DNA of 54,439 bases from Actinomycetes bacterium (GTDB lineage Bacteria > Actinomycetota > Acidimicrobiia > IMCC26256 > PALSA-610), in the NCBI GenBank assembly GCA_025463905.1, contig JAODBJ010000213.1, positions 1-54,439 on the forward strand, in the 5' to 3' direction. Made by a program: the position numbers and the translations under genes. Positions 48,599 through 54,439 of this stretch are shown one piece after another. A model generated the notes under the pieces. The model saw only the letters and a list, made by a program, of their open reading frames with translations. It made no database searches and was not told the DNA's origin. The stretch's first letter is position 1. The number at the start of each line of letters is the position of its first letter.

Positions 48599-49531
48599 TT
48601 GTTTGTGCCAGGTGAGTTGGTTGGCGAGGCCGGCTTCTAGGGAGGTTTGGGGTTCCCAGCCGAGGAGGGCGCGTGCTCGCTCGGTTACGCCGCCGTTGCG
48701 GCGGGCGTCGCCGGGTACGGACGGATGCTCTTCGATCTTCACCGCCGTTCCCGCGAGACGTTCGACCGTCGCGATCAGTTCGTTGAGTGTGAGCTCACCA
48801 CCACCCGCGAGGTTCATGTAGCTGCCGGGCGCGATGTCGGCTTCGGCCGCCGCAAGGTTGCCCGCGACGATGTCGGCGACGTAGGTGAACTCACGAACCT
48901 GGTTGCCGTCGCCGTAGCGCGGGAACACCGCGCCGCTCAGCGCGGCTTCGCACAACCGGTGAATCGACATGTCGGGGCGTTGGCGAGGGCCGAACACGGT
49001 GAAGTAGCGCAGCGCCACCACCGGGAGGCCCCAGTTCTCGGCGTAGAGACCACAGAGGTGCTCGCCGGCGAGTTTCGTCACGCCGTAGGGGCTGTACGGA
49101 CGCGGAAGATCCTCCTCGGTGGTCGGGTAGCGCGCTTGGTTGCCGTATACCGACGAACTCGACGCGTACACGACGCGACGCGCGCCGCAGCGATGCACCG
49201 CGTCGAGTAATCGCTGCGTCGCGAGCACGTTGTGCCCGAGGTAGTCGGCGAACCCGCCGGCCCACGAGTGGCGTACGCCCGCTTGCGCCGCTTGGTGGAA
49301 CACGACGTCGACGTCGTCGAGGAGCGCATCGATGTCGGCGGTGCGGAGGTCGGCTTCCACGAACTTGCCGTCGGGTGACGCGATCAGCGTTTCGAGGTTC
49401 GCGCGCTTCGTTGCTTCGTCGTAATACGGGACGAAGCAATCCACGCCCACGACACGATCACCGCGAGCGAGGAGCGCTTCCGCGAGATTGCTGCCGACGA
49501 AGCCGGCCGCGCCGGTGACGAGTGCCTGCAC
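48575..49531 (-). CDS. NAD-dependent sugar epimerase (UDP-glucuronate/UDP-glucose 4-epimerase-like)
   Basis: Extended SDR of 318 residues starting at GTG 49531 (VQALVTGAAGFVGSN). It has DCFVPYYDEATKRANLE, a segment like that of UDP-glucuronate 4-epimerases, then HQAAQAGVRHSW, YASSSSVYG, YSPYGVTKLAGEHL with the catalytic Tyr and Lys, and YFTVFGPRQRPDM. The substrate may be UDP-glucuronate, which the ugd gene in this window would provide. It ends inside a hairpin and starts 13 bases after the LpdA-like gene. Confidence 0.85.
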   Translation of the reverse strand: MQALVTGAAGFVGSNLAEALLARGDRVVGVDCFVPYYDEATKRANLETLIASPDGKFVEADLRTADIDALLDDVDVVFHQAAQAGVRHSWAGGFADYLGHNVLATQRLLDAVHRCGARRVVYASSSSVYGNQARYPTTEEDLPRPYSPYGVTKLAGEHLCGLYAENWGLPVVALRYFTVFGPRQRPDMSIHRLCEAALSGAVFPRYGDGNQVREFTYVADIVAGNLAAAEADIAPGSYMNLAGGGELTLNELIATVERLAGTAVKIEEHPSVPGDARRNGGVTERARALLGWEPQTSLEAGLANQLTWHKQRASLDNK

Positions 49532-49544
49532 AAGTTGCCGCCCG

Positions 49545-50903
49545 CTAGTAGGCCGCTTCGGCGAGCGATTCCGCAAGCGCCGGGTGTACGAGCAACGAGT
49601 CCACGATGTCGACAACTTTCAAGCCGTTGGTGACCGCGACCGCGAGCACGCTGATCAGTTCGGCCGCGTTCTGACCGACGATCGAGCCGCCGAGCACCAC
49701 CCCGGTAGCCGGGTCGGAGAGAATCTTCACGAAGCCGCGCGGGTCGCCGTTGATGAGCGACTTGGGGTTCGCGCTGAACGGCACTTTCGTGACCCGCAGC
49801 TTGCGACCAACCGCGAATGCTTCGGCCTCCGCCATTCCGACATCCGCGATTTCCGGGTCGGTGAAGATCGCGGACGCGGCCTTGTCGTAATCAAGATGGC
49901 GATGCGCCCGAGCGGTGAGACCCATGACGTGTTCGGCGATCTTGCGTCCCTGCATCGAAGCGACCGACGACAACGGCAACCGGCCCGCGACGTCGCCGGC
50001 CGAATAGATGTGGGGGATGTTGGTCTGGCCGTGGCGGTTCCCAGGGATGTAGCCCTGCTCGTTCACTTCCACGCCGGCCGCCTCGCAGCCGAGGCCGTCG
50101 GAGTTCGGGATCGAACCAATACAGAGCAACACGTGTGAGCCTTCGGCGCGCCGACCGTCGTCACACGACACGAACACCTTGTCGCCGTCGCGGGTGATGG
50201 TTTCAGCGCGCGCGCCCTTGAGGAGTTTCACATCGCGAGAGAGGAATTCGTTTTCCAGCACCGCGGCAACTTCGGCGTCCTTGTACGGCAACACCTGCTG
50301 ACGCGACACCACCAGCGTCACCTGCGAACCGAGCGCGCTGAACATGTGCGTGAACTCCACACCGGTGACGCCCGAACCGATGACGACGAGATGATCGGGG
50401 ATTTCGGGCGGTGGATACGCCTGGCGGGTGGTGAGTACCCGCTCGCCATCGGGGTCAGCCCACTCGGGGATACGCGGGCGCGAGCCGGTGGCGAGAAGCA
50501 CCGCGTCGGCTTCGAACTCCACCTCGCCGTCGTCGGTGTCTGCCACGACGGTGTACGGGCCAACGAGATGACCGGTGCCGTGCACCAGTCGCACGTTCTG
50601 CGATTCGAGCAGCGCGGTGGTGGCGTCGCGAAGCTGTTTCTCGATCTTCGTGACTCGTTGGCGCAACGCGACGACGTCGAGATGACCGGACGCTTCGAGC
50701 CCCATCGTGGACGCGCGCGCCAGTTCGGTGAGCTCACCACCCGTCGCGATCATCGCTTTCGACGGGATGCAGTCCCACAGATGGGCGGCGCCGCCGACGA
50801 CGTCCCGCTCGATCATCGTGACTTCCGCGCCCAGTGACGCCGCGACGGTTGCCGCCGTGTTGCCGGCTGGGCCACCGCCGATGATCACGAAACGCACGGG
50901 CAC
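49545..50903 (-). CDS. LpdA-type flavoprotein (NAD(P)H:quinone reductase-like)
   Basis: A 452-residue member of the pyridine nucleotide-disulfide oxidoreductase family. The FAD loop is IIGGGPAGNTAA, the NAD loop VVIGSGVTGVEF, and the dimerisation domain follows. The redox site reads GGAAHLWDCIPSK: only one cysteine (C45) is present where true disulfide reductases have CxxxxC. This matches mycobacterial LpdA (Rv3303c), which reduces quinones rather than dihydrolipoamide. The C-terminal HPALAESLAEA keeps the family His. No lipoamide complex genes are nearby, in line with that reading. Confidence 0.88.
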   Translation of the reverse strand: MPVRFVIIGGGPAGNTAATVAASLGAEVTMIERDVVGGAAHLWDCIPSKAMIATGGELTELARASTMGLEASGHLDVVALRQRVTKIEKQLRDATTALLESQNVRLVHGTGHLVGPYTVVADTDDGEVEFEADAVLLATGSRPRIPEWADPDGERVLTTRQAYPPPEIPDHLVVIGSGVTGVEFTHMFSALGSQVTLVVSRQQVLPYKDAEVAAVLENEFLSRDVKLLKGARAETITRDGDKVFVSCDDGRRAEGSHVLLCIGSIPNSDGLGCEAAGVEVNEQGYIPGNRHGQTNIPHIYSAGDVAGRLPLSSVASMQGRKIAEHVMGLTARAHRHLDYDKAASAIFTDPEIADVGMAEAEAFAVGRKLRVTKVPFSANPKSLINGDPRGFVKILSDPATGVVLGGSIVGQNAAELISVLAVAVTNGLKVVDIVDSLLVHPALAESLAEAAY

Positions 50904-50965
50904 CGGACCAGCGTACGCAAGCCAGGCCCGCGGCTTGCGCCCCGGTGTCGTTACCCTGCCGCCCG

Positions 50966-51883
50966 ATGTCCGAACTGCGTGAAGACCCGCTCACGGGCTC
51001 GCTCGTGATCCTCGCGCCGGCGCGCGCACGCAGGCCCGATACGCACCGCGATCGCTCCGGCCCGTGCCCGTTCTGTCCGGGGAACGAGGAGTTGACGCCA
51101 CCGGAGGTGACCCGCACCGGCGCCGGCGCGCCGAATACGCCGGGTTGGCGCGTACGCGCGGTGCCGAACCTGTACCCAATCGTGGGCGACGGCTTCGATG
51201 GTGCACACGAAGTGGTGGTGCTCTCGCCCTCCCACGAGAACAGCTTCGGCCGGCTCTCCGACGACAGGGCCGTCGAAGTGTTCACGGTGTTGCGCGATCG
51301 CTGCGCGTTCCACCTCGCCGCCGGCTTCGTGCACGCGCAACCGTTCGTGAACTCGGGCCGGGCCGCGGGCGCGTCGATCGAGCACCCGCACGCGCAAGTC
51401 GTCGCGCTGCCACTCGTACCTCCCGCGGTGAGTCGCGCGCTCGAGCGGTTCGCCGCTGCCGGGCGCGATCTCGTCGCGACCGCGAGCAATGACGCGCTCG
51501 ACGGTACCCACGGCGTGCTCCGAGGCGACGCACTCGCCTGGTGCCCGCCGGCATCACGATCACCATACGAAGTGCTCATCGCCCATCTCGCGTCGGGGCC
51601 GCGTTTCGACCGCGCCCCCGACGACGAAATCGCGACCGTCGCTCGCGCGACGCGTCACGTGCTGGCGGCCGTCGCCGGCGTGTTGGACGACCCGCCCTAC
51701 AACGTGGTTGTGCACACTGCTCCGGCCGGCACCGACGACGGCTTCCATTGGTACGTGCGGATCGTGCCCCGCGTCAGTGTCGTCGCCGGCTTCGAAGAGG
51801 GAACCGGCATGTTCGTGAACACCATGCCTCCCGAACTGGCGGCTACGGCCTTGCGCGAAGCGCTGCCGGATGCGCCCCGATGA
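50966..51883 (+). CDS. galT: Galactose-1-phosphate uridylyltransferase
   Basis: A 305-residue protein starting at ATG 50966 (MSELREDPLTGS). The zinc pair CPFC is at 34-37 and the active site H140-P-H142-A-Q144 carries the nucleotidyl-histidine. The conserved VRAVPNLYPIVG and FVNSGRAAGASIEHPHAQ segments support GalT over other HIT-fold enzymes. It exchanges UMP between UDP-glucose and galactose-1-phosphate; sugar-nucleotide epimerases elsewhere in the window could complete a Leloir route. Its stop overlaps the SRPBCC start (ATGA). Confidence 0.9.
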   Translation: MSELREDPLTGSLVILAPARARRPDTHRDRSGPCPFCPGNEELTPPEVTRTGAGAPNTPGWRVRAVPNLYPIVGDGFDGAHEVVVLSPSHENSFGRLSDDRAVEVFTVLRDRCAFHLAAGFVHAQPFVNSGRAAGASIEHPHAQVVALPLVPPAVSRALERFAAAGRDLVATASNDALDGTHGVLRGDALAWCPPASRSPYEVLIAHLASGPRFDRAPDDEIATVARATRHVLAAVAGVLDDPPYNVVVHTAPAGTDDGFHWYVRIVPRVSVVAGFEEGTGMFVNTMPPELAATALREALPDAPR

Positions 51884-52323
51884 AGATCACGGTGGGGATC
51901 ACCGTCGACGTTCCCCCGCGCGAATTGTGGCGGTACCTCGAACGCATCGAAGACCACGTCGAATGGATGGCAGACGCGCGCGCGATCACTTTCGTTTCGT
52001 CGCACCATCGCGGCATCGGCACCGAGTTCGACTGTCTCACGAGGGTCGGCCCGTTCCGAACCACCGACCGCATGACGGTGACCGAATGGGAGCCGGGGCG
52101 CGCCATGGGCATCATCCACCGCGGCATATTCACCGGGCGCGGTCGCTTCGTGCTGCGACGGCGGCGGCACGGCCGCACGCGCTTCTCCTGGCAGGAACGC
52201 CTGCAATTCCCCTTGTGGATGGGTGGTCCCGTCGGCGCGCTCGCCGCGAAACCCGTGCTGCGCGCGATCTGGCGCAGGAACTTGCGACGGTTGAAGCAGA
52301 AAGCCGAAGCGTCGGCTGCGTAG
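51880..52323 (+). CDS. SRPBCC-family protein
   Basis: A 147-residue protein starting at ATG 51880, overlapping galT by four bases. It begins MKITVGITVDVPPRELWRYL, and the pattern of a beta strand, VEWM helix and later beta strands (TEWEPGRAMGIIHRG) fits the START/SRPBCC (polyketide cyclase-like) fold that binds hydrophobic ligands. Ligand and role unknown. The very basic C-terminus (RRNLRRLKQK) may contact nucleic acid or membrane. Confidence 0.8.
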   Translation: MKITVGITVDVPPRELWRYLERIEDHVEWMADARAITFVSSHHRGIGTEFDCLTRVGPFRTTDRMTVTEWEPGRAMGIIHRGIFTGRGRFVLRRRRHGRTRFSWQERLQFPLWMGGPVGALAAKPVLRAIWRRNLRRLKQKAEASAA

Positions 52324-52333
52324 CGTTGGCTCG

Positions 52334-53332
52334 ATGACGACACCGACCATGACCACACCGCGTATCCCCTACGGCATGAGCGTGGCCGGGGTGCAAACCC
52401 TCGGCGCACCGATGTCGGTCGACGTGGCCCGAGAAGCAGACTCGCTCGGCTACCAATCGGTGTGGGCCGCCGAGGCGAACGCGGCTGAAGCCTTCTCGTT
52501 GCTCGGTGCGATCAGCACCGCCGCGCCGGGTATCGGCCTCGGCACGGGCGTGATCGCGTTGCAGTTGCGCACGCCACCACTCGCCGCCATGGCCGCCGCG
52601 ACCCTCCAACAACTTGCACCCGAGCGCGACGTGTACCTCGGCGTCGGCATTTCGTCACCGGCGGTCGCGGGCCAATGGCACGGCGCCGGTTACGGCGACC
52701 GTCCCATCGCACAAGTTCGCGAGTACGTGGCGCTCGTTCGCGAATGCTTGAGTGGCGAGCAGGTCACGTTCGAAGGCGACTTCTACCAGGTGAACCGCTT
52801 CCGGCTCGGTCTGCGCCTCGATGAACGCAAACCCAAGATCGTCGTGGCCGCACTCAACGAGCAGATGTTGCGCCTCGCGGGAGCGATCGCCGACGGCGTG
52901 TTGCTGAATTACCTCCCAGCGTCGGTCGTGCCGTGGTGCGTGGAACAGATTCGTAAGGGCGGCGACGCGAAGATCTACGCGTTCGTGCACGCCGCCGTCA
53001 CCGACCGCGACCGTTACGCCGATCTCGCACGCAAGGATCTCTTGAACTACGCGGTCGTGGACGCGTACGCGAACCAGTTCGCCCGCGCCGGTTACGCCGA
53101 CGACGTCGAATCGTTCCGTGCACACTGGAAGGCGCGCGACCGCGACAGTGCCCTCGCCGCGATCGGCGACCGCTGGGTCGACGAAGTGCAGATCATGGGA
53201 GACGCGACTCACGTACGGGCGGCGGTTTCGGCCTATGCCGACGCCGGTGTCGACGTTCCGATCCTCTTTGCGTTGCCCTGGGGCGAGGACCGCCGGGCCA
53301 CCGTCAGCGCCACTCTCCGCGCCCTCGCCTGA
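52334..53332 (+). CDS. LLM-class (luciferase-like) F420-dependent oxidoreductase
   Basis: A 332-residue TIM-barrel protein of the bacterial luciferase superfamily. It has AREADSLGYQSVWAAEANA, IGLGTGVIALQLRTPP, LGVGISSPAVAGQWHG, and DGVLLNYLPA. In actinobacteria these usually use F420, and F420-making genes lie at 28434-30708, so F420 is the more likely cofactor than FMN. Substrate unknown. It starts at ATG 52334, ten bases after the SRPBCC stop, and may be co-transcribed with it. Confidence 0.88.
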   Translation: MTTPTMTTPRIPYGMSVAGVQTLGAPMSVDVAREADSLGYQSVWAAEANAAEAFSLLGAISTAAPGIGLGTGVIALQLRTPPLAAMAAATLQQLAPERDVYLGVGISSPAVAGQWHGAGYGDRPIAQVREYVALVRECLSGEQVTFEGDFYQVNRFRLGLRLDERKPKIVVAALNEQMLRLAGAIADGVLLNYLPASVVPWCVEQIRKGGDAKIYAFVHAAVTDRDRYADLARKDLLNYAVVDAYANQFARAGYADDVESFRAHWKARDRDSALAAIGDRWVDEVQIMGDATHVRAAVSAYADAGVDVPILFALPWGEDRRATVSATLRALA

Positions 53333-53344
53333 GGAAGTTCGCGC

Positions 53345-53370
53345 CCAACACTGTCGGCCCCAACATTCGG
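53345..53370. promoter_or_regulatory. Imperfect direct repeat before the ECF sigma gene
   Basis: CCAACACTGTCGG (53345-53357) and CCAACATTCGG (53360-53370) form an imperfect direct repeat 25 bases before the sigma factor start. It may be an operator or part of an auto-regulated promoter. No clear ECF-type -35/-10 pair was recognised. Confidence 0.3.
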
Positions 53371-53395
53371 TGCCGTTCGTGGCTTTACTTTCGCG

Positions 53396-53896
53396 GTGGA
53401 CACCGGAGGGTCGTTCGAGACCTGGTACGAGGCGAGATACCGACGCCTCCTCGGTGCCGTCGCGGTTGCGGTGGGGGACCTCGACGAAGCGCGCGAAGCC
53501 ACCGACGAAGCGTTCTGCCGGGCACTGAACCATTGGAAGCGCGTCCAGACCATGGCAGCGCCCGAAGCGTGGACGTACCGCGTCGCCATCAACGTGCAGC
53601 GGCGGCGCGCGAAACGTCGGGCGATAGAAGTGCGGTTGCTCACCAAGATCGCGCCAAGAGACATCGCATGGGAGCACGACCTCGAGGTGTGGGACGCCGT
53701 CGCGCAACTGCCGCCGCGGCAACGGGCGGTCGTCGCGCTCCGCTACGTCGCCGACATGACCGAAGCCGACATCGCGACCGCACTCGGCGTTACCCGAGGC
53801 ACGGTCGCGTCCCAACTCCACGATGCGCTCCGGGCGCTACGCCAGTCGCTGCGCGAACCGGCGACGCTCGTCGGTGAGGACGACCGCCATGGATGA
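53396..53896 (+). CDS. ECF-type RNA polymerase sigma factor
   Basis: A 166-residue sigma-70-family protein starting at GTG 53396. Region 2 (about 14-75) has DLDEAREATDEAFCRALNHW and a WTYRVAINVQRRRAKR end. Region 4 (about 105-155) has LPPRQRAVVALRYVADMTEADIATALGVTRGTVASQL, a clear helix-turn-helix. There is no region 3, as in ECF sigmas. It overlaps the next gene by eight bases, as sigma and anti-sigma pairs often do. Confidence 0.92.
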   Translation: MDTGGSFETWYEARYRRLLGAVAVAVGDLDEAREATDEAFCRALNHWKRVQTMAAPEAWTYRVAINVQRRRAKRRAIEVRLLTKIAPRDIAWEHDLEVWDAVAQLPPRQRAVVALRYVADMTEADIATALGVTRGTVASQLHDALRALRQSLREPATLVGEDDRHG

Positions 53897-54439
53897 CTTG
53901 GAACGCGCCGGCACGGCCTTCGCCGACCGGCCCGAACTCGAACCGACCCCGGTCGGCGTGATCAGAGAACTGGCGCACCGCCGGCGCCGGCGCACCCGCA
54001 TCGCGGCCACGGTCGCAATCGCAGCCGCCGCGACGGTCACGACCATCGTCGCCGGCGCCATCACGACCACCCACCGCACGTCAGCCGGCAGCGTGTTCGC
54101 CGGCGGCCCCTCGACCGCACGCCAAACTGCCTCGTCGTCGACCACGACACCGCCCTCGTCACCGGCAAATTCGCCGACCACAACGCAGGCACCCACGCCG
54201 ATCAAACCGCTGTTCACGCCCGCACACACGGCGTACGTCGCGGGCGGCTTCGACGTGACCGAGTTCAGCTTCATGCAGACGCAGTACGGCATCCCGACGG
54301 CGATGACGCTCACGCCCGGCGCCGTTTGGTACTCGACCGGCGGCCGGCTCGTACGGTTCGACGCGTCGCGTAAATCGGTCACGCGGGTGACGCGAGTCGG
54401 CCTCGACATCGGGCAGCTCACGTCGACTCCCGGCACCGT
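53889..54439 (+). CDS. Membrane protein paired with the sigma factor, possible anti-sigma (partial)
   Basis: About 183 residues are visible before the right edge. It starts at ATG 53889. A short cytoplasmic N-terminus (MDDLERAGTAFADRPE to about residue 37, ending RRRRRT) leads into one membrane segment (about 39-60). A Ser/Thr/Pro-rich linker (about 66-105) follows, and then an exported region with GAVWYSTGGRLVRFDA, which resembles the first blade of a beta-propeller. No zinc-binding HxxxCxxC anti-sigma motif is present. Pairing with the sigma gene makes a signal-sensing anti-sigma role plausible but unproven. Confidence 0.75.
   Translation, partial: MDDLERAGTAFADRPELEPTPVGVIRELAHRRRRRTRIAATVAIAAAATVTTIVAGAITTTHRTSAGSVFAGGPSTARQTASSSTTTPPSSPANSPTTTQAPTPIKPLFTPAHTAYVAGGFDVTEFSFMQTQYGIPTAMTLTPGAVWYSTGGRLVRFDASRKSVTRVTRVGLDIGQLTSTPGT

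Noticed and set aside
49545..50903. Calling this gene dihydrolipoyl dehydrogenase (lpd)
   Set aside because: The redox-active cysteine pair is incomplete, and the layout fits LpdA-type quinone reductases better.

Overview
The window is GC-rich, densely coding DNA from an actinobacterium. Gene content and order suggest a member of, or close to, the class Acidimicrobiia; that placement is inference. Evidence for Actinobacteria: coenzyme F420 genes (cofD/fbiA, cofE, a nitroreductase-type reductase, a luciferase-like oxidoreductase), an AccA3-type carboxylase beside birA, an LpdA-type quinone reductase, a DUF5719-type protein beside a large glycosyltransferase, and an order recalling the mycobacterial stretch from comF/secA1/sahH through manB, fbiA/fbiB, wbbL and the LytR-CpsA-Psr genes to fadE25, birA, accA3 and lpdA. 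GTG and TTG starts and 4-base stop/start overlaps are common. I saw no rRNA, tRNA, CRISPR array or insertion sequence. No stretch over 300 bases lacks a gene; the longest gap (27723-27970) holds a promoter.

Layout. 1-7527 (minus): comF, a NarL-type response regulator, secA, prfB, ftsE, ftsX and the start of a secreted coiled-coil protein. 7560-8635: an AbiEi/DUF559-like nuclease gene bracketed by two nearly identical 50-bp palindromic elements; a third copy lies at 22997-23046. 8629-20352 (minus): mtnA, a short-chain dehydrogenase, ahcY, a GT-C-like membrane protein, phosphoglucose/phosphomannose isomerase, a Trm112-like protein, phosphomannomutase, a large membrane protein, a 56-residue zinc ribbon and a CPBP protease. 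20484-27722: ftsH (plus), then a thioredoxin-like protein, a DUF5719-like protein and a 1041-residue glycosyltransferase (minus). 27971-30708 (plus): an 11-residue-repeat helical protein, then cofD, cofE and a nitroreductase. 30729-40634 (minus): a long envelope-polysaccharide run with two LCP ligases, UDP-glucose dehydrogenase, UDP-xylose synthase, two family-2 glycosyltransferases, a His-rich exported protein, a sugar nucleotidyltransferase and an epimerase. 40695-54439: acyl-CoA dehydrogenase, SGNH hydrolase, pabB/pabC, birA, accA, PhzF-like, epimerase, lpdA-like, galT, SRPBCC, LLM oxidoreductase, ECF sigma factor and the start of its membrane partner.

How the genes work together. The isomerase, phosphomannomutase and nucleotidyltransferase give a route from fructose-6-phosphate to a GDP-mannose-like donor. 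Ugd and the UDP-xylose synthase give UDP-glucuronate and UDP-xylose. Glycosyltransferases and LCP ligases would build and attach the polymer. AhcY and MtnA recycle by-products of S-adenosylmethionine. BirA would biotinylate the carboxylase encoded divergently beside it. F420 made by the cofD/cofE/nitroreductase set could serve the LLM oxidoreductase.

The most unusual element is the nuclease gene packed between two copies of a palindrome, one of which supplies the stop codon of mtnA. Next are the 11-residue-repeat protein behind a promoter with a CIRCE-like half-site in everted arrangement, and the paired LCP proteins that both end in a conserved cysteine.
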